Assembly (NCBI GenBank): GCA_963169355.1
Contig: CAUJCR010000008.1
Span: 93,978-157,977, forward strand
Direction: 5' to 3'
Source of the DNA: Bacteroidota bacterium
GTDB lineage: Bacteria > Bacteroidota > Bacteroidia > B-17B0 > Aurantibacillaceae
Length of the DNA stretch: 64,000 nucleotides
The translations under genes and the position numbers were made by a program. Positions 1-6,996 of the stretch are shown piece after piece (the first letter of the stretch is position 1; every line of letters begins with the position of its first letter). Below the pieces are notes generated by a model. The model did no database searches. It was not told the origin of the DNA and was given only the letters and a program-made list of their open reading frames with translations.

Positions 1-147
1 GCCTCCGCCAACAACTCCAATTGTTAAGTCCTTTAGCGTTTCGATAGCAGAGTTTTTTCCATTGCCTTTGGTATCTAATTCGCTGGTTAATGACAGCACC
101 TGAGAGTGTTTTTTGTAACTGGACTTTTTACTTTTCTTCTTACTCAT
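1..147 (-). CDS. Hypothetical basic protein of mobile element (partial)
   Basis: An open frame of 49 codons starts with ATG at 147 and runs off the left edge of the window. The visible N-terminus is strongly basic (MSKKKSKKSSYKKHSQ) and ends in a glycine-rich stretch (TIGVVGGG) that could begin a membrane segment. It follows the transglutaminase-like gene by 22 bp on the same strand, so it is probably part of the same leftward operon. I do not recognise the family. It is supported by the operon position and the clean frame, not by homology. Confidence 0.5.
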   Translation of the reverse strand, partial: MSKKKSKKSSYKKHSQVLSLTSELDTKGNGKNSAIETLKDLTIGVVGGG

Positions 148-169
148 GTTTCTTTGTTTTTAAAGGGTT

Positions 170-1990
170 TTACATTAAATCAACTTTGTGCTTGTAGTGC
201 TGGTGATTTGTTTTCCCTTTTGGTTTTCTTTTTTTCTTTTTTCTCGGAACTCCGTTTAAGGCTGGTGTTGCTCCTTTTGGTTTTGTATTAGCTCTATTTT
301 TTTTAAACGCCTTGTAACCGAAATAAAGAACGGCTGCTGCTCCAAGTCCAATCCCTACTGGCTTCATCCACTTTTTGTTATTTTCCCAAAACTCTTTGAA
401 GCCTCCGCTTTTAGGTTCTGTTGTTGTTCCAGTAGTGTTCGTTTCTTTAGCATCAGCAGTTCGTGCAGCAGCATTATTGTTTCCCTCGCCCGATTCGCCA
501 GTGCTAACTTCGTTGCTCGTTTTATTCGCTGGCATATTTCCACCGTCTGTTGAACCTCCCGAATTTTCTGATGATTCATTTCTACTCTCAGAGCTTCCTC
601 CTGAACTATTGCTGGAACTACTGTTAGAAGAACTTGACGTGGAATTTTCAGAAGTTTCATTTGAGCTATTCTCTGAACTTGAATTTTCTCCACCGCTTTC
701 ACCTCCTGCATTTTCAGCAGCATTAAAATCATTAGCTCCTTTTTTCTTCGGAAATACATTACCAATTGATTTTAGTAAGCCAGCAATGGCAGTCATTACG
801 GTTGTGGCTGCGGTGATGGCTGCTCCTGTTGCAACGGCTGAACCCAAACCCTCTGTTCCTTCCAGTCCGTTTACAAATTCATCCTGATAGATGCCTGTGC
901 CAAGCAAAGTGTTTAGGCTGGTATATTCATTTACACCTGAGAACTCATCTACTCCGTGTATCATACCCAAACCGTTTACTTCTTTGTTTCTGTTTCCTCT
1001 ACCTGTAAGGATAGCCTTTCGCAAATTTTCAGGTTTACCACCAGCGGTATAAAAAATCTGTTCGGTTTTGTAAAGCACTTTTTTCAATCGGTCAAACTTA
1101 CTCATGTCTGCTCCCTTTTGTTGTGCTTCCTGTTCGCCCAAATAAGCCCATTTCAAACGTTGCGCTACTTTCATAATGTTGAGCTTCATAGATGCTAGTA
1201 TGCCTGCACGTAATAAAGCGGTTGCGGGATTTACTTTATTCGTTACGTTTAAAACTCGCTTGGCGATGTTTTTGAATTTTTGGAATCCTTTTCTTTTTCC
1301 TTTTCCGCCCTGATTCCCTTCGGGCATTGCTGATGAACTAGCGTTCCTGCGAAATAATCCACGTCTCCCTAAGTCGCCTATTTCACTATCCCAACCAAAC
1401 AAATCCTGTGCGTCCACATTTCCGTTTAGTTTATCGTCATCAATTCCATCTAAAAATTGTAAATCCATTTTGTAGTCCTTTTTTTCTGTGTATGGTTCTT
1501 CGTAATTAAAACTATCCACTACACAATCCATCGTGATATATTTTCCATTCCCTATTGGTACTATCGGATAGATGTGCTGGAAGTAGTCCTCTTTGTACTT
1601 TGTGATACGGTTGATTATCGGTATATTCAACGCTGTTAAGCACGTTCCAATAAATGTTGTAAAGCAGTCGCAATCTCCAGTTGCATCATGTATCAATCTT
1701 CTTGGGCTTCTTACTTGTTCAATACCTCTCTCGTCTTTCTTGTAAGCAATGTGTTGTTTTACAAAGTACCATAGCTTCTCACAAGCTGTATAAGTATCAA
1801 GACCTTTTAATTCCTGATTGATAAAATCCTCCACTTGCCACATACATTTTGAAACTACCTTTGGAATAAATGCAACCGTATCACTTACACCAGCTCCTTT
1901 CTTAATGGTCTTGTCAATTGCCAATGCTCTTGGGAACAAATGGCGATATGGTTCAAGGCTTTTTAGTTTTATGATTGTTGTTGATTCCAT
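170..1990 (-). CDS. Transglutaminase-like cysteine protease domain protein with membrane segments
   Basis: The 606-residue product has a transglutaminase/cysteine-protease-like core near residues 70-160. GDCDC at 105-109 would supply the nucleophilic cysteine, QHIYP the histidine (about 139) and ITMD the aspartate (about 154). Around 385-410 lies an Ala/Thr-rich hydrophobic stretch, then a long Ser/Asn/Glu low-complexity linker, a second hydrophobic segment (GIGLGAAAVLYFGYKAF, about 547-563) and a very basic C-terminus. The build suggests a membrane-anchored enzyme acting on peptide bonds or crosslinks, which is inference. Its start codon overlaps the stop of the upstream LEA-like gene by one base (TAATG), so the two are translationally coupled. 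It belongs to the mobile element; a structural, virion-like role is possible but unproven. Confidence 0.6.
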   Translation of the reverse strand: MESTTIIKLKSLEPYRHLFPRALAIDKTIKKGAGVSDTVAFIPKVVSKCMWQVEDFINQELKGLDTYTACEKLWYFVKQHIAYKKDERGIEQVRSPRRLIHDATGDCDCFTTFIGTCLTALNIPIINRITKYKEDYFQHIYPIVPIGNGKYITMDCVVDSFNYEEPYTEKKDYKMDLQFLDGIDDDKLNGNVDAQDLFGWDSEIGDLGRRGLFRRNASSSAMPEGNQGGKGKRKGFQKFKNIAKRVLNVTNKVNPATALLRAGILASMKLNIMKVAQRLKWAYLGEQEAQQKGADMSKFDRLKKVLYKTEQIFYTAGGKPENLRKAILTGRGNRNKEVNGLGMIHGVDEFSGVNEYTSLNTLLGTGIYQDEFVNGLEGTEGLGSAVATGAAITAATTVMTAIAGLLKSIGNVFPKKKGANDFNAAENAGGESGGENSSSENSSNETSENSTSSSSNSSSSNSSGGSSESRNESSENSGGSTDGGNMPANKTSNEVSTGESGEGNNNAAARTADAKETNTTGTTTEPKSGGFKEFWENNKKWMKPVGIGLGAAAVLYFGYKAFKKNRANTKPKGATPALNGVPRKKKKRKPKGKTNHQHYKHKVDLM

Positions 1991-2478
1991 TATGATTTGT
2001 TTCTTAAAGTGATGTCAGTAGATTTTTCATAGGGTAGTTTTTCCCAGCCTAAATCAACATTGGTAATTGTCTTAACTGTAATGAGTGCGGAATCATTTTG
2101 GGTTAAGGCTTTTAGCAATCCTGCTCCGACTGAAAACAATCCTGTGTATGGTACGAGTATCATAATTCCCTCTACATTTACTTCACCATTCTTAGGAATA
2201 CTGATTGTTTTATCTATGACTTGAGATGTCCCGATAACTGAATCCTTAAATAGTGCTTTTACAAAAGGGTACTTTATTTTAAATCCTACCGAACTTGGAT
2301 TTTTGATTTGCACATCTATTCGTATTGTTATTCCCTCTAACTTTATCGAATGTATGTTTGCTTTTACAACGCTTTCTAAATTGGAACTGGCTTTGTTTAA
2401 TCGACTTGCATAGGTTGCTAAACCAACCAACCCAGCACCTATGCCCGATATAATCCCTATTTTTTTCCAGTTTGCCAT
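1990..2478 (-). CDS. LEA-type-2-like membrane-anchored protein
   Basis: The 162-residue product has an N-terminal hydrophobic helix (GIISGIGAGLVGLATYA, residues 8-24) and then a beta-rich domain. The alternation IRIDVQIKNPSSVGFKIKYP resembles the late-embryogenesis-abundant group 2 (WHy-like) fold, in which NPS/NP turns separate strands. In bacteria such domains usually sit outside the membrane; their biochemical role is not settled. The gene is coupled to the transglutaminase-like gene downstream through a TAATG overlap and follows a small membrane protein gene by about 48 bp. The family assignment rests on pattern resemblance. Confidence 0.5.
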   Translation of the reverse strand: MANWKKIGIISGIGAGLVGLATYASRLNKASSNLESVVKANIHSIKLEGITIRIDVQIKNPSSVGFKIKYPFVKALFKDSVIGTSQVIDKTISIPKNGEVNVEGIMILVPYTGLFSVGAGLLKALTQNDSALITVKTITNVDLGWEKLPYEKSTDITLRNKS

Positions 2479-2526
2479 TTTTGTTTTGTCTTTTATCTTG
2501 TGTCTTTTCTCGTTTTTAAAATGTTA

Positions 2527-2718
2527 TTACTTCTGTTTTTTCTTCATACGATTGCTTAAATAATCTCCAGCTAGCTTGAACGTCATCCATATTGCACCTC
2601 CAATCACCGCCTTAACTGCATAATCCGTTAATCCTGAATAATCCATGTTGGCAAACAGTATCGCTCCTGTTAAGAACGTATGAGATGTACTGTCACTTGC
2701 TACTTCGTTACTTTTCAT
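2527..2718 (-). CDS. Small membrane protein of the mobile element
   Basis: I choose ATG at 2718, giving 63 residues, because AAAGGAGGAAAT lies directly upstream: a textbook Shine-Dalgarno at ideal spacing, which is unusual for Bacteroidota. The open frame extends further upstream (to 2769), but nothing supports the longer start. The product has two short hydrophobic stretches (FLTGAILFANM and AVKAVIGGAIWMTFKLAG) and a basic tail (NRMKKKQK). This fits a small integral membrane protein or a holin-like or virion-membrane protein; the function is unknown. It is the first gene of the three-gene membrane module reading leftwards. Confidence 0.5.
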   Translation of the reverse strand: MKSNEVASDSTSHTFLTGAILFANMDYSGLTDYAVKAVIGGAIWMTFKLAGDYLSNRMKKKQK

Positions 2719-2843
2719 ATTTCCTCCTTTTTTAAATGTTTGTCGTTTTGTGAGTACAAAGTTCTGCAAGGGTTTTGAGATGCGGACTGGATATTGAACT
2801 CAGACCATTTTCATTTTACTTTTATGATTATTCTTTTACTTTC

Positions 2844-3077
2844 TTATGCTGCCTGATTAACTACTTGACAGGGCAATCCAAAAGTTTCAACTATAAACAA
2901 AACTTGTCTTACACTATAAACTCCACCGATAGGTTTGCCGAGTTGTGGCTCTATTGCTTTTGTCCAGCGGTTGAAAATGTATTTGCTGATTCCGATGCGT
3001 TCGTATAATTCTTTTTTACTATATGGTCTTACCTCAAACGGTTTTTCCATTACTACTACTTTTGCTGTTTGGATCAT
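2844..3077 (-). CDS. Small helix-turn-helix-like DNA-binding protein (paralogue of the 4964-5182 gene)
   Basis: This 77-residue protein shares a pattern with the product of 4964-5182: RPYS-KKEL, then a helix-turn-helix-like region (ERIGISKYIFNRW), LG-x2-IG, V-x-QV-x2-I and G-x-P. The layout resembles excisionase/MerR-like or replication-initiation helper proteins of plasmids and integrated elements. DNA binding is inferred from the basic helix and the size. The gene lies between the membrane module and the 189-residue gene, all on the minus strand, downstream of the decamer array at 3750-3829. Confidence 0.55.
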   Translation of the reverse strand: MIQTAKVVVMEKPFEVRPYSKKELYERIGISKYIFNRWTKAIEPQLGKPIGGVYSVRQVLFIVETFGLPCQVVNQAA

Positions 3078-3111
3078 GTTATTTAATTTTTTATGGTGTT
3101 TGATTTTTGAA

Positions 3112-3681
3112 TTAGAAATTGAAGTATTGAATGTGCATGATGCTATTCATAAAGAGTTGCAATAAGTCATGATGCTTTAATCGGATTAATTCTCTGCGGT
3201 AGTGTAGCATATCCAAGATGTTTCGTGTATCAGCATATCTTAATAATGCTTTAGCCAGTAGAGAAATTCCCTCGTTATAATGTGGTACAGTTTCACGTTG
3301 CTCTTCAACTACCTTGTACCAGCTCATTGTACCAGCTAATCCATTTTTGTAATTGATGTTTAACCAATCAATCGGTTTTGAAATGTATCTCCCTTTTTTG
3401 CGTGTTAGGTAACGTTTGGTTAAGCATACACGCTCTACTAATTGTTTAAAAGTGATGTCAATGTTTCTGCTTCCTTTAAAGTGTTCGGATAATAATGCTT
3501 TAAATTCTTTTTCTTCATCATTGGTAAAAAGTTGCGTGTTCCAAAAAGAGGCTTTACAGATTAACCATAAGTTTTCGATAGCGATTTCTTTTTTTGTGCG
3601 TGCGAATAATCCGCCTTTAATTACTCTTAATGTACTTGCTCTTCTTGTACTTTTTTCGGTTACTTTTTTTACTGTGTTCAT
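3112..3681 (-). CDS. Hypothetical basic protein of the mobile element
   Basis: The 189-residue product has an Arg/Lys-rich N-terminus (STRRASTLRVIKGG) and a predicted all-helical body with several Arg-rich segments (CLTKRYLTRKKGRYIS). I do not recognise a family. It is the promoter-proximal gene of the leftward operon, and its start at 3681 lies about 70 bp from six 10-bp TGACTGG repeats. That placement suggests a replication or regulatory protein acting near those repeats, but this is inference from position only. Confidence 0.5.
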   Translation of the reverse strand: MNTVKKVTEKSTRRASTLRVIKGGLFARTKKEIAIENLWLICKASFWNTQLFTNDEEKEFKALLSEHFKGSRNIDITFKQLVERVCLTKRYLTRKKGRYISKPIDWLNINYKNGLAGTMSWYKVVEEQRETVPHYNEGISLLAKALLRYADTRNILDMLHYRRELIRLKHHDLLQLFMNSIMHIQYFNF

Positions 3682-3749
3682 GATATGTTGTTTTATTGAT
3701 TACTTGTTTTGATTTGACGAGACAAAGTAACGACAACAAAAAACGGCAC

Positions 3750-3829
3750 TGACTGGATTTGACTGGAAACTCAACAACTGTGCATTCCGTGACTGGTATT
3801 GACTGGATTTGATTGGATATGACCAGAAA
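3750..3829. repeat. Phased decamer (iteron-like) array, consensus TGACTGGATT
   Basis: Six 10-bp units lie in one exact 10-bp register: copies at 3750 and 3760, a 20-bp gap (two unit lengths), then copies at 3790, 3800, 3810 and 3820. The first five begin TGACTGG or TGATTGG; the last is TGACCAGAAA. They are upstream of the leftward gene starting at 3681. Exact helical phasing suggests cooperative protein binding on one DNA face, as in plasmid iterons or multi-site operators. Confidence 0.75.
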
Positions 3830-3882
3830 TATTTTACGCAATTATTGACGTAATTATAGAAATTGAAATAAAAAAGAGCATA

Positions 3883-3914
3883 AAAAAACCGATTGAATTT
3901 TCAATCGGTTTTTT
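3883..3914. terminator. Bidirectional rho-independent terminator
   Basis: A perfect 14-bp inverted repeat (AAAAAACCGATTGA and its complement) with a 4-nt loop ATTT is flanked by A and T runs. It stands just past the stop of the minus-strand channel gene (3929). Confidence 0.85.
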
Positions 3915-3928
3915 ATAGGTTTAGTTGA

Positions 3929-4879
3929 TTACTTTTTACTACTATTTATTATTGAGGCTAAAAAAACGGAACAATACAAAATGCCTAAAAAACCTTCAAT
4001 AAATACTAATATGCTTTTAATTAGAACTTGACTTTCTTGTCCTATATCTCCAAATCCTATCGTTAAGAAAGTGTATATTGAAAAATAAACGGCTTTGTCA
4101 AAACCTTCACCAAGTATTAGCCAGTACAATACTGAGAATAGTGAGATGATACCAAGCATCCAGTAAAAAACGTGTTTAGGATTATAAAAATATCCAAATA
4201 AAACAAGATAGTTTGATGATGTGGCTTTAGCAATTTCATAGTTAACCTTTCTCTTTTCTTCGATACTTCTAGCAGCCTGTAATACAAGTTTGTGATAAAT
4301 TTCAGATACATCAGAAATAGTTTGATTGCTTTTTAATATAAACTTTGAATAGTCTGTAATGGCAATGCTTTTCTTGTCGGTACTGAATTGAGATATGTTA
4401 AGATTGCTCAAGGAATATTTACTTACAGAAGTTTGTTCAAATTGTAGTGTTTCACATTTTTCATTTTCAATTTCTAAGATTCCAATCTCTGAACCGAAGA
4501 AATCAATTCGCTCACTTCTTCCTGATATAAATAGTTTTTCTATTCGAGTTAAGTCAATCGCAATGTTCTTTTTAATATCATAGGATGTTAAATTGCATGA
4601 TTTTTTGATTTCACTTTTATAAACAAAAAAGCCATAATCTTTTGGCTCTGTTTTGCCCTCCCATCTAATAAATAATCCTTCTCTAAATTCACAATTATGA
4701 ATTTCGATTTTACTTTGATTATCGACCAAAGTAATAGCAATTGTTTCATTAAAAATTTTATCTTTTAGGAAATATGTTGCCCCCAGCATACTGATACGTC
4801 TGATGTTTAACAAATCCATGTAATCCTCCTTTGTATTGGGGCATTGATTTAGTATTCTAAGTTCCTTTAGTGAATCCAT
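3929..4879 (-). CDS. Two-TM potassium-channel-like protein with N-terminal cytoplasmic domain
   Basis: The C-terminal ~85 residues form a classical ion-channel unit. TM1 is about 232-255 (VFYWMLGIISLFSVLYWLIL), followed by a pore helix and the filter TIGFGD at 273-278 (canonical K+ channels have TVGYGD or TIGFGD), then TM2 (ILVFIEGFLGILYCSVFL). The first ~200 residues are hydrophilic, with short repeated strand-like segments similar to pentapeptide or beta-helix sensor domains. It acts in the inner membrane. As cargo on a mobile element it could be a membrane-perturbing defence effector or a transport gene; this is undecided. Terminators on both sides make it a single-gene unit. Confidence 0.75.
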   Translation of the reverse strand: MDSLKELRILNQCPNTKEDYMDLLNIRRISMLGATYFLKDKIFNETIAITLVDNQSKIEIHNCEFREGLFIRWEGKTEPKDYGFFVYKSEIKKSCNLTSYDIKKNIAIDLTRIEKLFISGRSERIDFFGSEIGILEIENEKCETLQFEQTSVSKYSLSNLNISQFSTDKKSIAITDYSKFILKSNQTISDVSEIYHKLVLQAARSIEEKRKVNYEIAKATSSNYLVLFGYFYNPKHVFYWMLGIISLFSVLYWLILGEGFDKAVYFSIYTFLTIGFGDIGQESQVLIKSILVFIEGFLGILYCSVFLASIINSSKK

Positions 4880-4915
4880 TTTACAGTATTACACCATAAA
4901 GATACAAAATAAAAT

Positions 4916-4938
4916 TGCCAGCTTATTTCAGGCTGGCA
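4916..4938 (-). terminator. Rho-independent terminator for the 4964-5182 gene
   Basis: TGCCAGC and its complement enclose a 9-nt loop. On the minus strand the stem is followed by an AT-rich run (AATTTTATTTTG), 26 bp past the stop codon at 4964. Confidence 0.7.
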
Positions 4939-4963
4939 TTACTAAAAAAATCAATATGTAAAC

Positions 4964-5182
4964 TTATTTTTTATACTCTTCAATTATCTCAAATGGACGA
5001 CCTAACAAATTCATTATTAGTTCCACTTGTTTCACATTCCAACGATGCCCAATTCGTTCACCTAAATGATGTCTCACTTTTGCAACATCTCTTCTCCACG
5101 TACTTTCGCTTGTGTTAAATATTTTAGCCAGTTCCTTATTTGTGTATGGCTTAATCACAATTTTTACTACTGATGTTTTCAT
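4964..5182 (-). CDS. Small helix-turn-helix-like DNA-binding protein (paralogue of the 2844-3077 gene)
   Basis: This is a 72-residue basic protein. It shares with the 77-residue product of 2844-3077 the motif order KPYT-x-KEL, a HTH-like stretch (KIFNTSESTWRRDVAKV), LG-x2-IG, V-x-QV and G-x-P. It is probably a DNA-binding regulator or excisionase-like protein of the element. It lies 37 bp downstream of the XRE-ImmA gene on the same strand and may be co-transcribed with it. A terminator follows. Confidence 0.55.
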   Translation of the reverse strand: MKTSVVKIVIKPYTNKELAKIFNTSESTWRRDVAKVRHHLGERIGHRWNVKQVELIMNLLGRPFEIIEEYKK

Positions 5183-5219
5183 TCTACCTACTATGTATCT
5201 ATTATTTTTCTACTAAAAT

Positions 5220-6260
5220 TTAATCATTGTATCGGTTCAAAAAGTCCTCGCTATTCAAATGGAGAATCGATGCCATTTTTGCTACACTTAATTTTTGCTT
5301 GGTTCTATAATTGGTCAGTAAATCTCTTACCAATTTATACTGTTCAATTTTCACATCTAATTCTTTGGGTTCTCTACGTCTTATATTTTGTGCATTGAAT
5401 TGTTTTACTAAATAATGTTTTTGGTTGTCTGTAATTAATTCCAAATCACTTGCTCGGTACATTAATGCCTGCATTGATACTTTCCATTTGCGTTTTAAAT
5501 CTCCTAGCTTGGGTAAGGTTAAATCCTGTAAGTCGTTTTTAATGTCACGTTCAGGCATTAAAAATTCGGCAGCAAATAAATTGGCTTCGTGTGATAAGTC
5601 TCTATCGTATTTTGGCTCTGTAAATACGTGCATGATTAAATGTCCCAATTCATAAGCCAATGTAAAACGTTGTCGGTCTCCCAATAATGTTTTATTGGTT
5701 ATGATAATCGGGTATTTATCTAATGCCATTGTGCTGCGACCATCAACACGCTCGGTTTTAAAATCAAGACTTTGTAAAATAATTGTATGCTCTTCCAACA
5801 CTTCTGCTACACTATCTATAACGCCACGTTCAATCTTCCAAAGTTTACGAAGCTGTTTTGCACACTCTTGTGGCGAACCATATTTGTTAACGTCTAATAT
5901 TGGTAATTTTGGTTCAGATACACGTAATAGGTTTATTAGTATTTCTGTATTTAATCTTGTTACATTTATGTTAGCCTCAATTTGCGTTATTAGTTTTGCA
6001 GCCACAACATTACGCTTGCGGTAGCTTAAAGAAAGTGGTAATACTTCGCCTTTTTGATAAAAAAAGCTTTCAGGGTAATTGAGTATTGTGCTAATTTTTT
6101 TAATGGCTTCTTTCGATACTCCCATGCCTTCGTTTTCCCAACGTGTAACACTCGAACTGTTTACATCTAATTTCTCAGCAAGTTCTTTATTTTCCATTCC
6201 TCTCGATTCTCTCGCAATAGAAATCATTTTTTGGTTTATAGATTGCGTTTGTAACATCAT
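5220..6260 (-). CDS. XRE helix-turn-helix / ImmA-IrrE family protein with altered zinc motif
   Basis: The 346-residue product begins with a Cro/C1-type HTH (about residues 12-66, ELAEKLDVNSSSVTRWENEG), followed by an ImmA/IrrE domain with FTLAYELGH at 199-207 and EANLFAAEFLMP at 225-236. ImmA proteases of mobile elements cleave their cognate repressor. The canonical motif is HELGH; here the first zinc-ligand histidine is tyrosine (codon TAT at 5652-5654), so catalysis may be lost or changed. Four ATTGC units (6300-6346) immediately upstream may be its autoregulatory operator. It is likely the master regulator of the element; antitoxin or stress-sensor roles are alternatives. Confidence 0.8.
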   Translation of the reverse strand: MMLQTQSINQKMISIARESRGMENKELAEKLDVNSSSVTRWENEGMGVSKEAIKKISTILNYPESFFYQKGEVLPLSLSYRKRNVVAAKLITQIEANINVTRLNTEILINLLRVSEPKLPILDVNKYGSPQECAKQLRKLWKIERGVIDSVAEVLEEHTIILQSLDFKTERVDGRSTMALDKYPIIITNKTLLGDRQRFTLAYELGHLIMHVFTEPKYDRDLSHEANLFAAEFLMPERDIKNDLQDLTLPKLGDLKRKWKVSMQALMYRASDLELITDNQKHYLVKQFNAQNIRRREPKELDVKIEQYKLVRDLLTNYRTKQKLSVAKMASILHLNSEDFLNRYND

Positions 6261-6299
6261 TTTTAATTTAATAAATCAAAATTAATAATAATTTCCAAT

Positions 6300-6346
6300 A
6301 TTGCGTTATAAATTGCGTAAATAATTGCCTTAAAATTGCTTTTACT
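6300..6346. repeat. Four phased ATTGC repeats, candidate operator
   Basis: Units starting at 6300, 6312, 6324 and 6335 share ATTGC followed by T/A-rich bases (ATTGCGTTATAA, ATTGCGTAAATA, ATTGCCTTAAA, ATTGCTTTTACT), with spacing of 12, 12 and 11 bp. They begin 40 bp upstream of the XRE-ImmA start codon. Confidence 0.6.
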
Positions 6347-6444
6347 TGATTATCAGTTACTTATAATTTACCACTTAGTTCATTAATTTAACAGAAGTTA
6401 TGGCATGAATTTGCTTTTACGTAATCTTACAGAAGAGATTTCAT

Positions 6445-6482
6445 AAAAAATGCCTTTTATAATTTTATAAAAGGCATTTTTT
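6445..6482. terminator. Bidirectional terminator hairpin
   Basis: A perfect 18-bp inverted repeat (AAAAAATGCCTTTTATAA and its complement) with almost no loop has A and T runs at its ends. It follows the minus-strand DCC gene (stop at 6601) and insulates it from the XRE gene. The rest of 6347-6600 shows no convincing gene. Confidence 0.75.
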
Positions 6483-6600
6483 GTATTGATTGAAAAATTG
6501 TGTTTAATATGCATTTTTTTAGATTCTCCCTATTCGACATAAAACGTATGAGCCATTGATTTATTATGATTGCCTTGATGGGAGATAGAGGGAAAGGAGC

Positions 6601-6960
6601 TTATTTCATTATCCTATATCTGTTTTTTGCTACAAAGTCGTAAATTTTATCTGCAATTTTATAAGGTAGAATATTTAAAATAAACAAACACTTTAACGGA
6701 TAGCTAGAGTTCTTTATTAAAACAAAAACTGCTTTAGATTTTGTATAATATGTATTATTTATACAAACATAAATTGTATTTTTATTAATAGGAGTTATTT
6801 GAAATTCTTCTTTAAGAAAAGTCCTTGATTTAACGTCATAAAGTGATAAATAAAGAAAATCACTTAATAATTGTTTTTTGAAGAATAAAATAATTTTAGT
6901 GCAAAAGGCACATTTATCATCAAATACAATTATTTTCCTAGAAAAATTTGGACGATTCAC
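6601..6960 (-). CDS. DCC-family (DUF393) thiol-disulfide oxidoreductase-like protein
   Basis: The 119-residue product begins FDDKCAFCTK (residues 12-21), matching the DxxCxxC motif of the DCC/DUF393 family, a thioredoxin-like fold often found beside or fused to HTTM/SdpB-type membrane proteins. The likely start is GTG at 6960. It is divergently transcribed from the SdpC-like toxin gene with only 36 bp between the starts, and the shared spacer carries overlapping promoter elements. A role in disulfide or thiol chemistry during toxin maturation is inferred from context. It would act in the cytoplasm or at the inner membrane; no signal peptide is visible. Confidence 0.7.
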   Translation of the reverse strand: MNRPNFSRKIIVFDDKCAFCTKIILFFKKQLLSDFLYLSLYDVKSRTFLKEEFQITPINKNTIYVCINNTYYTKSKAVFVLIKNSSYPLKCLFILNILPYKIADKIYDFVAKNRYRIMK

Positions 6961-6969
6961 TTTTTTATT

Positions 6970-6990
6970 TATATTTGTTAAACAAAAATA
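6970..6990. promoter_or_regulatory. Overlapping divergent promoter elements of the SDP-type cassette
   Basis: TATATTTG (6970-6977, plus strand) and TATTTTTG (6983-6990, minus strand) both fit the Bacteroidota -7 element TAnnTTTG. They sit in an imperfect palindrome midway between the divergent starts at 6960 and 6997, which would couple expression of the two genes. Confidence 0.55.
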
Positions 6991-6996
6991 TTAAAC

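Noticed and set aside
375..887. 170-codon open frame opposite the transglutaminase-like gene
   Set aside because: It is the antisense of the Ser/Asn/Glu low-complexity linker, rich in Leu/Ser/Phe with no domain, and conflicts with a well supported gene.
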